Shown one piece after another: positions 42,905-52,544 of a stretch of 64,000 nt of DNA. Both the position numbers and the translations under genes were made by a program. The notes under the pieces were generated by a model that worked only from the letters and a program-made list of their open reading frames with translations, searched no databases and had not been told where the DNA came from. How positions within the stretch are numbered: position 1 is the first letter of the stretch; the number at the start of each line of letters is the position of its first letter. Source of the DNA: Pseudomonas chlororaphis subsp. piscium. GTDB lineage: Bacteria > Pseudomonadota > Gammaproteobacteria > Pseudomonadales > Pseudomonadaceae. The stretch is from positions 2,480,001 through 2,544,000 of the forward strand of contig NZ_CP027707.1 in assembly GCF_003850345.1 (NCBI RefSeq), given 5' to 3'.

Positions 42905-44245
42905 TTAAATGAAATGAGCGAGGCCCAGGGTCAGCAGCAGGGCCACCACCGAAGCCAGGACCGTGGCGCTGGTGAAGGTCTTGAGCGCGTCGGCCAGCGA
43001 CACCCCGAGGTATTCCTTGACCACCCAGAAGGCCGAGTCGGTGACGTGGGTCCAGCCGATGGCCCCGGCGCCGATGGCGACCACGATGATCTCCTTGCTG
43101 TAGCCGGAGTCGACGCCCAGGGTTGGCAGCACGATGGCGGCGGCGCTCATCATGGCCACGGTGGCCGAGCCCACCGCGAAGTGCATCAGGCCGGCCACCA
43201 GCCAGGCCAGCACCACCGGGTTGATGTCCAGCCGGGTCAGGGAGTCGGCCAGCACCTTGCCCACGCCGCTGTCGATCAGGATGCCGTTGAAGGCGCCGCC
43301 GGCACCGATGATCAGCAGGATGCTGGCCAGCGGCGGCAGGCTTTTCTGGGTGTGCCCCAGCAGGTCCAACATGGACAAGCCACGGCGCAGGCCCAGGGAC
43401 CAGTAGGCGAAGGCCACGGCGATCAGCAGCGCCACCAGCGGGTTGCCGAAGAACGACAGCAGCACGGACAGGGTCGAGCCGGCGGGCAGGGCGCTGGCGA
43501 AGGTTTTGCCGATCATCAGCAGCAGCGGCAGCAGGATGGTCAGCAGGGTCAGCCAGAAGCCCGGCAGCACTCGCGCGCCACGGGCCTCGCAACGTTCTTC
43601 GAGGAAGGCCGCCTGCCAGGGTTCGGCCCGGCTGCGCGCCACCAGGCGGATCCACAGCGGCCCGGCGACTATGGCGGTGGGCAGGCCGACGATCAGGCCG
43701 TAGAGGATCACCTTGCCAACGTCGGCCCCCAGCAAGTGGGTAATGGCCATGGCCGCGGGGTGGGGCGGCAGCATGCAGTGCACGCACATCAGCGACACCG
43801 CCAGCGGCACGCCGAGGTACAGCAGGTTGAGCCGGGTTTCCTTGGCCACCACGTACACCAGGGGAATCAGCAGGATATAGCCGACCTCGAAGAACACCGG
43901 GATGCCGGCGATGAACCCCACCAGCATCATCACCCAGGACGCGCGCTGCTCGCCCAGGGTGTCGAGCAAGGTCTGGGCGATGCGTTCGGCGCCTCCCGAT
44001 TCCTCGAGCATCTTGCCCAGGATGCTGCCCAGCCCGATGATCGCGGCGAGAAACCCCAGGGTATCGCCCAGGCCCTTCTGGAAGGATTCGAGCATGGCAT
44101 TCAAGGGCATCCCCGAGCCCATCCCGACCAGGCCGCAGGCGGCGATCAGCGCCAGAAAGGCATGCACCCGGAACCTGACAATCAACACCACGATCATCAC
44201 GATCGCGGCCAACAACACCCACAGCAACGCGCCACTGCTTTGCAT
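42905..44245 (-). CDS. dsdX: GntP-family transporter, D-serine permease
   Basis: A 446-residue GntP-family permease with about twelve membrane helices. Family segments include [20 protein letters not shown], the conserved [18 protein letters not shown] and a C-terminal [20 protein letters not shown]. GntP members carry gluconate or D-serine with protons; the adjacent dsdA and dsdC favour D-serine (DsdX). First gene of the three-gene operon, 25 bases before dsdA. Confidence 0.88.
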   Translation of the reverse strand: MQSSGALLWVLLAAIVMIVVLIVRFRVHAFLALIAACGLVGMGSGMPLNAMLESFQKGLGDTLGFLAAIIGLGSILGKMLEESGGAERIAQTLLDTLGEQRASWVMMLVGFIAGIPVFFEVGYILLIPLVYVVAKETRLNLLYLGVPLAVSLMCVHCMLPPHPAAMAITHLLGADVGKVILYGLIVGLPTAIVAGPLWIRLVARSRAEPWQAAFLEERCEARGARVLPGFWLTLLTILLPLLLMIGKTFASALPAGSTLSVLLSFFGNPLVALLIAVAFAYWSLGLRRGLSMLDLLGHTQKSLPPLASILLIIGAGGAFNGILIDSGVGKVLADSLTRLDINPVVLAWLVAGLMHFAVGSATVAMMSAAAIVLPTLGVDSGYSKEIIVVAIGAGAIGWTHVTDSAFWVVKEYLGVSLADALKTFTSATVLASVVALLLTLGLAHFI

Positions 44246-44426
44246 CGGCCAACCCTCTTATTGATTTTGTGACGGGGTCCGTCAAAGGACTTCGCGGGGC
44301 GAGAGTTAACTATCGGGCGCGCGGGGCTGACAAAAGATCATTGGTCAGCAGATGGGTGATGCTGGGTCAGGCGTGGGCACGGGTGTGGGAATGGGGGGCA
44401 AGGCCGGTCTGCCCGCCCGTGGAAGC

Positions 44427-44448
44427 CCGGGTCACGGACGTGACCCGG
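44427..44448 (-). terminator. 22-bp near-perfect palindrome after the RidA-like gene
   Basis: CCGGGTCACG-GA-CGTGACCCGG lies 14 bases downstream of the minus-strand RidA-like stop at 44463. It can fold as a 10-bp hairpin with a tight turn; a T-run is lacking, so an operator role toward the dsdX promoter is an alternative. Confidence 0.45.
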
Positions 44449-44462
44449 TCGAGGGTTGTGAA

Positions 44463-44867
44463 TCAGCCGGCGGTGCTTTCCGGCAGTTTGGCGATGACCT
44501 TGATCTCGAAGTCGAAGCCATACAGCCAGGTCACGCCCACGGCGGTCAGCGTCGGGTGCGGCGCCTGGCCCCAGAATTCCGGCACCACCTTCCAGATGGT
44601 TTCGAAGCGGGTTTCGGGATCGACGATAAACACGGTGACGTCGATCACCTCGTCGAAGGAGCTGCCGGCGGCCGCCAGGATTGCGTTGAGGTTGGTGAAC
44701 GCGAGGCGCACCTGGGCCTCCAGGTCCGGCTCGGGCGAGCCATCGCTGGTGCTGCCGACCTGCCCCGAAACGAACAGGAAACCATTGGCGCGGATCGCTG
44801 GCGAGTAGCGGTTGCGCTGGTAAAGCGCCTGGCGTCCGGGTGGAAAAACCACGTCGCGCTGAGTCAT
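44463..44867 (-). CDS. RidA-family protein lacking the canonical active-site Arg
   Basis: A 134-residue Rid/YjgF-superfamily protein. The fold is clear (RANGFLFVSGQVG near residue 30; NLNAILAAAGSSFDEVIDVT in the middle), yet the segment that carries the catalytic Arg105 in RidA reads HPTLTAVGV here, with Leu107 at the aligned place. Enamine/imine deaminase activity is thus doubtful, and it probably belongs to a Rid subfamily with another chemistry. Divergent from the LysR gene that starts at 45014. Confidence 0.83.
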   Translation of the reverse strand: MTQRDVVFPPGRQALYQRNRYSPAIRANGFLFVSGQVGSTSDGSPEPDLEAQVRLAFTNLNAILAAAGSSFDEVIDVTVFIVDPETRFETIWKVVPEFWGQAPHPTLTAVGVTWLYGFDFEIKVIAKLPESTAG

Positions 44868-45013
44868 GTGTTGCCTCCATCGATAAGGGTCGAAATCGAC
44901 CTGGAATGAACGATGAAGCCGACTCTAGGCACTTGCGCCTGGCCGATAAACGAGCAACCGTAGCCATCACTGTTTGTAGAATCCAAACAATCCGATGGTT
45001 AGCCGGGGTGGAA

Positions 45014-45940
45014 ATGGACCGATTTGACGCGATGCAGGCCTTTGCCCGGGTGGTGGAGGCGGGCAGCTTCACCAAGGCCGCCGACACGCTGCACATGAGC
45101 AAGACCAGCGTGACGCAACTGGTGCAGCAACTGGAGGCACGCTTGCGGGTCAAGTTGCTCAACCGCACCACGCGCCGGGTCCACCTGACGGCCGACGGCG
45201 CAGTGTATTACGAACGCGTGGTGCGCCTGCTGGCCGACCTCGACGATGCCGAGACCAGCCTGTCCAGCGCCTCGGCGGTGCCCAGGGGACGCTTGCGGGT
45301 GGATGTGCCCAGCCCGCTGGCCAGCATGATCCTGGTGCCGGCGCTGCCCGGGTTTCACGCCCGCTACCCGGACATCCAGATTGACCTGGGCGTCAGCGAC
45401 CGCATCGTCGATGTGCTCGGCGAGAATGTGGATTGCGTGGTGCGCGGCGGCGAGCTGACGGACCAGTCGCTAATGGCACGGCGGATCGGCGATCTCCAGC
45501 TGGGTGTGTATGCGGCGCCCAGCTACCTGGAGCGCCTCGGCACCCCCGCGCATCCGCGCGAGCTGGAGGATTCCTTGCATCGCATCGTCGGCTTTCTCTG
45601 GGCGCGCACCGGCAAGGCCTTGCCGTATGCCATGCGCGGCCACGGCGAGAGTCTGCAGATCAAGGGCCGCTACGTGCTGGCGGTCGACGATGGCAATGCC
45701 TACCTCGCCGCCGGCCTGGCGGGCCTGGGCATACTTTGGCTGCCGGACTACATGGCCAGGGCGCACCAGGAACGGGGCGAGCTGGTGCGTCTGTTCGAGG
45801 ACTGGCAGCTCGATCCGATGCCGATCTATGTGGCGTTTCCGCCCAACCGGCACATCAGCATCAAGCTGCGAGTGTTCATCGACTGGGTCGCGGAACTGAT
45901 GGCCCGGCATGCGCCGGTCGCCAGCCGAGCGGGGGCGTGA
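45014..45940 (+). CDS. LysR-family regulator
   Basis: A 308-residue LysR regulator. HTH at about residues 4-60 (AGSFTKAADTLHMSKTSVTQ); effector domain typical of the AaeR/DmlR group (GRLRVDVPSPLASMILVPAL). The start at 45014 (MDRFDAMQAFARV) follows GGGGTGG and fits the family, whereas the open frame upstream is non-coding. The divergent RidA-like gene is the probable target. Confidence 0.87.
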   Translation: MDRFDAMQAFARVVEAGSFTKAADTLHMSKTSVTQLVQQLEARLRVKLLNRTTRRVHLTADGAVYYERVVRLLADLDDAETSLSSASAVPRGRLRVDVPSPLASMILVPALPGFHARYPDIQIDLGVSDRIVDVLGENVDCVVRGGELTDQSLMARRIGDLQLGVYAAPSYLERLGTPAHPRELEDSLHRIVGFLWARTGKALPYAMRGHGESLQIKGRYVLAVDDGNAYLAAGLAGLGILWLPDYMARAHQERGELVRLFEDWQLDPMPIYVAFPPNRHISIKLRVFIDWVAELMARHAPVASRAGA

Positions 45941-46227
45941 GGCGGTCGGCTGGATGAATTTTTTAGCCGGCCCCCCGAAACCCGCCAGAGCAGCTTTACT
46001 TGTGCAGGCAAGTCGCGCCTGTAGATGGCCGTTCGGCCGCCGCATTCTGCCCGGGACCGGCATTGCGAGAAGGACAGGGAATGTCGTTCACCCCCTTACA
46101 CAACCCTTGTCGCCCCCCTGACATGAGCGCCTGCTGGAGCAGTCGTTTGCTGGCCAGTACCTCAGCGCAGTCTGGTCGCGCCCGCGCCATCGCAGCCCGG
46201 GCGCCGCCTCTTTAAAGGAGTAAAGAA

Positions 46228-47646
46228 ATGACTCAGTACGACAAGCAACTCAACCACCCCAAACAGCCTTCGCGGCAGGCTCGCCTGGAAAGCACCGGCG
46301 CCGAGCGCCTCACGCTGGCCAACGCCGGGCCGATCCAGATGGGCTTCTGGGTGCCCAACCGGGTATGGGCCACGGCCAAGTTCCTGGTGCCGCTGCGCGA
46401 CCTGATCGCCGAGAAGAAAAAGGCCGGCACCCTGACGCCGATGCGCAAGGAAATCATCGAGTTCAAGACCTGGGTCACCCACAACAGCGTGTACCGCATG
46501 TGGATCAATTCGATGATCGAACAGTCGAATGCCTACGTGGCGACCCTGGACGAGGCGACCCAGGAACAGATCAAGGACTCGGACGGCGATGTGCTGTGGA
46601 TCGCCAGCTATGACAGCTTTTTCGAGATCCTCAACGAGATCATCAGCACCTCCCCGTCGTTCAACGCCACGGCCCAGGTCGGCACGCCGATGAACGCCTT
46701 CCTGGCGGTGTCGATGGGCACCGAGGCGGGTGTGGCAGTGTTCCATGACACGACCTTCAACCAGCAGTTCAAGAAGGTGCTCAACGCCTGGAATACTTTC
46801 CTCAAGAGCAGCGCTTCCCTCGACAAACTGGATATCAACGACCCGGAAAAAGCAGGCTCGTGGATCTCCAAGGCGGCCTACGAGGCCGGGGTCTGGACGC
46901 AGATGGAGTATGACCCGAACCTGCCCGGCTACGGCTTCGATTCCTGGAACGCGTTCTTCATCCGCAAGTTCGTGCCCGGTGCGCGGCCGTTCAAGGGCCT
47001 CCCGGCCACCCAGGTCGATATCGGCTGCGAGACCACGCCCTGGCAGTACGAAAACGACCTGGCGTTCGAGACCGAGTTCTGGATCAAGGACGTCAATTAC
47101 TCGCTGCTCGACCTGTTTGCCGGCCAGGATAAGTGGGCCAGCCTGTTCCAGGGCGGGCAGGCCTACCAGGGCTTTTTGTCGGCGACCCACTACCACCGCT
47201 GGAACGCTCCGCTCGATGGCAAGCTGGTGCGTTCCTGGGTGCAGCCGGGCACCTATTTCGCCCAGCGTCCGGGGCAGGGCGAAGGCGAGGGCACCTGGGA
47301 GGGCACCGAGTCGCAGCCGTACCTGGGGCATGTCGCCGCCCGGGCGATCTTTGTCTTCGAGCACCCGGCCTGCGGGTATGTCGCGCTGATCTGCATCGGC
47401 ATGGTCGAAGTCTCGACCTGTGTGATCGAGCCGCCGTTCATCGTCGACGAAGGCGCCGCCCCGGTGAATATCACCCGCGGTACCGAGATCGGCCATTTCG
47501 AGTTCGGCGGTTCGACCCACATGATGATCTTCCAGAAGGACCGGGTGCAGCTGGAGGACTGGGCGGTGAATGCGGTGGCACATCAGAACGACCCGATACC
47601 GACGCCCTTGGGTAGCATTATCGCCACGGCGTTGCCGAAGGAGTGA
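46228..47646 (+). CDS. PsiD-like phosphatidylserine decarboxylase family enzyme
   Basis: A 472-residue pyruvoyl-type decarboxylase. The N-terminal half (about 40-180) matches the extra helical domain found in fungal L-tryptophan decarboxylase PsiD and relatives; the C-terminal half is the PSD catalytic domain with the His segment THYHRWNAPLDG and the self-cleavage site GGST at 427-430 (cut expected at Gly428-Ser429 to form the pyruvoyl group). No membrane segment is seen, unlike true bacterial PSD. It probably decarboxylates an amino acid, perhaps aromatic, rather than phospholipid. AAAGGAG precedes the ATG. It appears monocistronic. Confidence 0.82.
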   Translation: MTQYDKQLNHPKQPSRQARLESTGAERLTLANAGPIQMGFWVPNRVWATAKFLVPLRDLIAEKKKAGTLTPMRKEIIEFKTWVTHNSVYRMWINSMIEQSNAYVATLDEATQEQIKDSDGDVLWIASYDSFFEILNEIISTSPSFNATAQVGTPMNAFLAVSMGTEAGVAVFHDTTFNQQFKKVLNAWNTFLKSSASLDKLDINDPEKAGSWISKAAYEAGVWTQMEYDPNLPGYGFDSWNAFFIRKFVPGARPFKGLPATQVDIGCETTPWQYENDLAFETEFWIKDVNYSLLDLFAGQDKWASLFQGGQAYQGFLSATHYHRWNAPLDGKLVRSWVQPGTYFAQRPGQGEGEGTWEGTESQPYLGHVAARAIFVFEHPACGYVALICIGMVEVSTCVIEPPFIVDEGAAPVNITRGTEIGHFEFGGSTHMMIFQKDRVQLEDWAVNAVAHQNDPIPTPLGSIIATALPKE

Positions 47647-47660
47647 GCCGCTGAGTACAA

Positions 47661-47684
47661 GCGACGGCGCGCTCGCGCCGTCGC
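47661..47684. terminator. Hairpin between converging decarboxylase and hydrolase genes
   Basis: GCGACGGCGC pairs perfectly with GCGCCGTCGC around a four-base loop, located between the stops at 47646 and 47698. No T-run, so termination is presumed from stem strength and position. Confidence 0.65.
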
Positions 47685-47697
47685 CCTCATCTCCGTG

Positions 47698-48597
47698 TCA
47701 GCCGCTGGCCTGGACCAGATGCTTGCGAAACCACGCCAGCGTCCGGTCCCAGGCCAGGTTGGCCGCCGCCTCGTCGTAGCGCGGGGTCGAGTCGTTGTGA
47801 AAACCGTGGTTCACCCCGGGATAGATATAGGCCTCGTAAGTCTTGCCCGCGGCTTTCAGCGCCTGCTCGTAGGCTGGCCAGCCTTCGTTGATGCGCGTGT
47901 CCAGTTCGGCGTAGTGCAGCAGCAGCGGGGCCTGGATCCGTTCGACTTCCGCGCTGTCCGGCTGGCGCCCGTAGAAGGGCACGGCCGCCGCCAGTTCCGG
48001 GTAGGCCACGGCCGCGGCATTGGCCACCCCACCGCCATAACAGAAGCCAGTGATGCCGACCTTGCCGGTGCTGGCGTCGTGCTCGAGCAGCCATTGGATG
48101 GCGGCGAAAAAGTCGTTCATCAGCTTTTCCGGATTGACCTTCTGTTGCAGCTCGCGGCCCTTGTCGTCGTTGCCGGGGTAGCCGCCGAGCGACGTCAGGC
48201 CGTCGGGGGCCAGGGCGATGAAGCCGGCCTTGGCCAGGCGCCGCGCGACGTCCTCGATATAGGGGTTGAGCCCGCGGTTTTCGTGGGCCACCACCACCGC
48301 CGGCAGCTTGCCTTCGGCTTTCGCCGGGCGCACCAGGTAACCCCGGACCTGTTCGTGGCCCTTGGGCGAGGGGTAGGTGATGTATTCGGCGACGATCTCC
48401 GGGTCGGTGAACGACACCTGTTCGGCCAGGGCGTAGTTCGGCGTCAGGGCGGCGAGGGTGGCGCTGGCGGTCAGCCCGACCAGGGTGAAGGCCGCCGCCC
48501 GGTCGAGAAACTCGCGGCGGCTGATCTTGCCGTGGGCGTAGTAGTCGTAGAGTTCGAGCAGTTCGGGGGCGAAGTCTTTGGCACTGAGACGTTCCAT
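47698..48597 (-). CDS. Dienelactone hydrolase family protein, Tat-type leader
   Basis: A 299-residue alpha/beta hydrolase. The Cys-His-Asp triad is Cys186 in GFCYGGG, Asp233 in AELDTRI and His264 in GVNHGFHND. Before the domain is an N-terminal segment with [17 protein letters not shown], a twin-arginine-like motif in a helical context seen in YghX-type relatives, indicating export. Substrate unknown; the natural reaction is hydrolysis of a lactone or ester. Divergent from the DeoR gene. Confidence 0.85.
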   Translation of the reverse strand: MERLSAKDFAPELLELYDYYAHGKISRREFLDRAAAFTLVGLTASATLAALTPNYALAEQVSFTDPEIVAEYITYPSPKGHEQVRGYLVRPAKAEGKLPAVVVAHENRGLNPYIEDVARRLAKAGFIALAPDGLTSLGGYPGNDDKGRELQQKVNPEKLMNDFFAAIQWLLEHDASTGKVGITGFCYGGGVANAAAVAYPELAAAVPFYGRQPDSAEVERIQAPLLLHYAELDTRINEGWPAYEQALKAAGKTYEAYIYPGVNHGFHNDSTPRYDEAAANLAWDRTLAWFRKHLVQASG

Positions 48598-48782
48598 CGC
48601 ACGCTACCTCTTCAATCATGGGGGGCGTCCTGGTGCCGCACGGCCTGTGGGCGGGGCAGGTTCGACCTGGGATTGAATCAGTAAAGCAAGCCTGGGCCCC
48701 AGTAGCCAATGCGCAGGGCGAGCGTTGTGTTTGGGCGGGGTCTTGGCTAATCTCGCATAAACACGCAAGAATAGGCATAACC

Positions 48783-49571
48783 ATGCAAAGCCAGCATTCA
48801 ATCGCCGAGCTGCCCCATGTGCGCCGGCAGAAGATCCTGTTGTTGCTCGAACGCGACGGCAAGGTCATGGCGTCCGAGCTTGGCCAGCATTTCGCAGTCT
48901 CGGAAGACACCATCCGCCGCGACCTGGCGGAACTGGCCGATGCCGGGCTGCTGCAGCGGGTCCACGGCGGCGCGCTGCCACGGCCCAAGGATACCGGCAA
49001 GGACGTGTTCACCCGCCTGGGCGAAAGCAGCGAGGTCAAGCGCCACCTGGCCAGGCTCGGCGCGCAGCGGGTGCAGGAAGGGCAGATCGTGATGTTCGAC
49101 TCGGGCTCGACCACGCTGCTGATCGCCCAGTCGCTACCTGCCGATATCGGCATCACCGCGGTCACCGCTTCGCCGCTGATCGCCATCGCCCTGGCCGAAT
49201 ACCCGCGCAGCCAGGTGATTCTCGCCGGCGGTCGGCTCAACCCGGCGACCCTGTCTGCCGGCGGCCACGAGGCGGTACGCCTGATCCAGGGCATCCGCGC
49301 CGATCTGCTGTTCACCGGGGTGTGCGCGATTCACCCGGAAGTTGGCATCACCTCGCAGCACTTCGACGAGGTGCCGGTGAAGCAGGCCTTGCTCGACAGC
49401 GCTTCCCAGGTGATCGCGGTCACCACCGCCGACAAGCTCGGCGCGGTGGAGCCCTTTGCCGTGGCGCCGTGCAATCGCCTGCATACGCTGATCACCGAGC
49501 AGCACCTGGCCTCGGGCAGCATCGACGACTACCGGCGCCTGGGCATCGAGGTGGTGCAGGCGCCGGTGTGA
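48783..49571 (+). CDS. DeoR-family transcriptional regulator
   Basis: A 262-residue DeoR regulator. N-terminal HTH (VMASELGQHFAVSEDTIRRD) and C-terminal sugar-phosphate-sensing DeoRC domain (IVMFDSGSTTLLIAQSLPAD). Start 48783 (MQSQHSIAELPHVRRQ) fits the family. Divergent from the dienelactone-hydrolase-like gene with 185 bases between; followed 64 bases later by an AraC gene. Effector not deducible. Confidence 0.88.
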   Translation: MQSQHSIAELPHVRRQKILLLLERDGKVMASELGQHFAVSEDTIRRDLAELADAGLLQRVHGGALPRPKDTGKDVFTRLGESSEVKRHLARLGAQRVQEGQIVMFDSGSTTLLIAQSLPADIGITAVTASPLIAIALAEYPRSQVILAGGRLNPATLSAGGHEAVRLIQGIRADLLFTGVCAIHPEVGITSQHFDEVPVKQALLDSASQVIAVTTADKLGAVEPFAVAPCNRLHTLITEQHLASGSIDDYRRLGIEVVQAPV

Positions 49572-49635
49572 CGGCGGCGCCGCTTCAGCGTACTTTCCCT
49601 GGCCATGAGCCTCGCCAACAGGACAGCGTGTCGCC

Positions 49636-50502
49636 ATGAAACCGAGCTTCGAGCAGATCCCCACCACGGCCACCGCTTCCTGGTCGATGCTCGATCGACG
49701 CCTGGCCGAGGCAATCCCCTTCGAATGGCACCACCACCCGGAATACGAACTGACTCTGACCCTCAACAGTCGCGGGCAGCGTTATATCAGCGGCGATGTG
49801 CGTGCCTATGACGACTGCGACCTGGTTCTGCTGGGGCCGAACGTGCCCCACAGCTGGAGTTCGCAGCAGCGGATCGATCCGCGCCAGCCCCATGTCGCCC
49901 TGGTGATCTGGTTTTCCGAAGCCTGGGCGACGTCCCTGGTCGAGCTGTTTCCAGAAATGGCCGGCCTGCGTCCCATGCTGGCCGCGGCCCGGGGGGCCGT
50001 GCAGTTCAGCGGCGAGGCTGCGTGGGAGTCGCGCCCGCTGATCGAGGCCATGGTCGCCCAGGATGAGCCGACGCGGCTGGTGTCGCTGCTGGCCTTGCTG
50101 ACTCGCCTGAGTCGCGACCCTGGCGCCGAGAAGATCCTGCCGGCCGCCGCCGGGCCGGCGGTGATCGAGGACGGGCGCCTGCAGCGGGTGCTGGAGCATA
50201 TTCACGCTCATTACTGCGAAGCACTGACCATCGCCGAGCTGGCGCGGCTGGCCTGTGTCAGCGTCTCGGCGTTTCACCGGATGTTCCGTCGCCATGCCCG
50301 GGCCACGCCCCTGGAGTACATCGCCCGCCTGCGTATCGGCCGCGCCTGCGAGTTGCTGGTGCAAGGGCCGCAGACCCCGGTGACTCAGGTCGCCGAGGCG
50401 GTGGGCTATGGCTCGCTGGCCTTGTTCAATCGCCAGTTCAAGGCCCGGCAGGGCATGACGCCTTCGGCCTTTCGCCAGCGCCACCGCGCGCACTTTCGCT
50501 GA
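49636..50502 (+). CDS. AraC-family regulator with N-terminal cupin
   Basis: A 288-residue protein. The cupin domain is at about residues 20-110 (HHHPEYELTLTLNSRGQRYI), and the double HTH of the AraC type at about 190-285 (LTIAELARLACVSVSAFHRM; PVTQVAEAVGYGSLALFNRQ). Such regulators usually control sugar or aromatic catabolism and bind the ligand in the cupin. The DUF1479 gene 150 bases downstream is the closest possible target. Confidence 0.87.
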   Translation: MKPSFEQIPTTATASWSMLDRRLAEAIPFEWHHHPEYELTLTLNSRGQRYISGDVRAYDDCDLVLLGPNVPHSWSSQQRIDPRQPHVALVIWFSEAWATSLVELFPEMAGLRPMLAAARGAVQFSGEAAWESRPLIEAMVAQDEPTRLVSLLALLTRLSRDPGAEKILPAAAGPAVIEDGRLQRVLEHIHAHYCEALTIAELARLACVSVSAFHRMFRRHARATPLEYIARLRIGRACELLVQGPQTPVTQVAEAVGYGSLALFNRQFKARQGMTPSAFRQRHRAHFR

Positions 50503-50654
50503 CAGCATCCTGCTGTCAGGCGCGATAGAGACGCCACAATCGTACCGGTCGACGCGCCAAACCCTACTGCCCGCGGCCAGGGCCCTGGGGTTTCATGGCG
50601 GCAGTGCGGCGCCATGCCCGCGCAGCGCTTCTCCCGACCAGAACAACACAGGCC

Positions 50655-51920
50655 ATGACGATGAATCCTTCCGCTGCCTTCCACTGCAAAACCCTGCCCG
50701 ACAATTACCTTGAGCACATAGTGCGGATGAAGCGCGCCTTGCGCGCGCGGATCGGCGACGTGCAGTCGCTGTTCGCCGAGGTCAGCGCTTTTATCGAGCA
50801 GGAGATCGCCTCGATCGATGCCCACGGCGGCCATGCCTGGCCGGAGCTGGACTATGAGCAGATCGCCGCCGGCCAGGTCAGCGCCGAACAGCGCGCGGCG
50901 ATCCACCGACGCGGTTGCGTGGTGGTGCGCGGGCACTTTGCCCGGGACACCGTCAGCGCTTGGGATCAGGACCTGCTGGGCTATCTTGCGCAGAATGACT
51001 TCGAGCGGATCTACCGTGGCCCGGTCGACCGTTTTTTCGGCAACCTGGAAGCCTCGCGGCCGCAGATTTTCCCGATCTACTGGTCGCGGGCGCAGATGCA
51101 GTTGCGCCAGCACGAGCGCATGGCCCGGGTGCAGGGTTTTCTCAACCGGCTGTGGAAGAGCGAGTCCCAGGACCGGCAATGGTTCGACCCTAAGGTGAAT
51201 GCGCTGTACCCCGACCGGGTCCGGCGCCGGCCGCCGGGTACCCGTTCCTCGGGCCTGGGCCCGCACACCGATTCCGGCGCCCTGGAGCGCTGGCTGCACC
51301 CGGCCTACCTGAAGGTCTTCGACAGCCTTTACCGCAATGACTTCGCGGCCTATGACCCCTGGGACGCGGCGCATCGCACCGAGGTCGACGAGTACGCCTA
51401 CCGCGACACGGTGACCTGCTCGGTGTTCAGGACCTTCCAGGGCTGGACCGCGCTGTCGGACATGCGCGCCGACCAGGGCGTGCTGCACTGCGTGCCGATT
51501 CCCAAGGCCATGGCCTATCTGCTGTTGCGCCCGTTGCTCGACGACGTGCCGGAAGACCAGCTGTGCGGCGTGGCGCCGGGCCAGGTGTTGCCGGTCTCGA
51601 CGCAATGGCATCCGTTGTTGATGCGGGCCCTGAGGCCGATCCCCGAGGTTCGCGCCGGTGACTCGGTGTGGTGGCATTGCGACCTGATCCACAGCGTGGC
51701 CGCGGTGGAGAACCAGCAGGGCTGGGGCAATGTGATGTACGTGCCGGCGGCGCCCATGTGCGCGAAAAACCAGCGTTACGCCAAGGCGGTGTATGGCGCT
51801 TTCGAGCGGGGCCTGTCGCCGCCGGACTTTCCCCGGGAGGACTATGAAAGCACCTGGCGGGGCCGGTTCAGTCCGCAGGAACTGAACGCCATCGGCCGGC
51901 GCGGATTGGGGCTGGAGTGA
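50655..51920 (+). CDS. DUF1479 protein (YbiU-like, Fe/2OG-oxygenase fold)
   Basis: A 421-residue protein of the DUF1479 family, which includes E. coli YbiU. The dioxygenase-type metal residues are suggested by GLGPHTDSGALERW (His and Asp) and, near the C-terminus, SVWWHCDLIHSVAAVEN with a second His. The fold uses Fe(II) and probably 2-oxoglutarate to oxidise an unknown small molecule. Start 50655 (MTMNPSAAF) has only a weak ribosome site; 50661 is an alternative. Downstream of, and probably regulated by, the AraC gene. Confidence 0.82.
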   Translation: MTMNPSAAFHCKTLPDNYLEHIVRMKRALRARIGDVQSLFAEVSAFIEQEIASIDAHGGHAWPELDYEQIAAGQVSAEQRAAIHRRGCVVVRGHFARDTVSAWDQDLLGYLAQNDFERIYRGPVDRFFGNLEASRPQIFPIYWSRAQMQLRQHERMARVQGFLNRLWKSESQDRQWFDPKVNALYPDRVRRRPPGTRSSGLGPHTDSGALERWLHPAYLKVFDSLYRNDFAAYDPWDAAHRTEVDEYAYRDTVTCSVFRTFQGWTALSDMRADQGVLHCVPIPKAMAYLLLRPLLDDVPEDQLCGVAPGQVLPVSTQWHPLLMRALRPIPEVRAGDSVWWHCDLIHSVAAVENQQGWGNVMYVPAAPMCAKNQRYAKAVYGAFERGLSPPDFPREDYESTWRGRFSPQELNAIGRRGLGLE

Positions 51921-51938
51921 GCCGTGGGCTGCCGGTGC

Positions 51939-52394
51939 TCAGGCCGAGGGCGGCGGTGTCTGCTGCTGAACGGCCCGATAACGCTCTTCAAAGTCCTCGG
52001 CCAGCTGCGCCAGGGTGATTTTGCCCAGGCGCTCGACGAGCAAGGCCTGGGCGGCGTCGAAGACTTCGCTGAGGGCGGTATTGACGGCCTGTTCCACCAG
52101 GCATTGCGGGTGGTCGGTGGACAGGCCGATGGCGAAGATCGAACTGCTTCCCAGGGCCTGGTGAATGTCCAGCAGGGTCATCTCCGACAAGGCCCGGGCC
52201 AGGCTCCAGCCTCCGCGATGACCCTTTTCCGAACGCACGTAGCCCTGCTCCTTGAGCAGCGCCATGGTGCGCCGCACCACCACCGGGTTGGTGCCCAGCA
52301 TCTGGGCGATGGTCTCCGAGGTGGCGGGGCTGTCATGCCGGTCCATATGGATCAGCACATGCAGCATGCGCGATAGCCGGGTGTCGTTTCTCAT
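51939..52394 (-). CDS. Rrf2-family regulator
   Basis: A 151-residue winged-helix Rrf2 protein (SETIAQMLGTNPVVVRRTMA; GYVRSEKGHRGGWSLARALS). The three cysteines that hold an Fe-S cluster in IscR are absent; only one Cys (PQCLV) is present, so it belongs to the redox/thiol-sensing YwnA-like branch. It is divergent from a thioredoxin-reductase-like flavoprotein gene that is its probable target. Confidence 0.87.
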   Translation of the reverse strand: MRNDTRLSRMLHVLIHMDRHDSPATSETIAQMLGTNPVVVRRTMALLKEQGYVRSEKGHRGGWSLARALSEMTLLDIHQALGSSSIFAIGLSTDHPQCLVEQAVNTALSEVFDAAQALLVERLGKITLAQLAEDFEERYRAVQQQTPPPSA

Positions 52395-52544
52395 CGGGCG
52401 CTCAGGGTTCCTGGAGGGGAGGTGAGGGCGGAGTATCGCTTGTAATGATAAAAGTTACGAGATCATTGACCTTGTGCTTTCAAGAAACTTACGATGTGAC
52501 GAGATATTTTTCTTCGTCCCGTACCTTGCCTGGGAGTGCCCACC

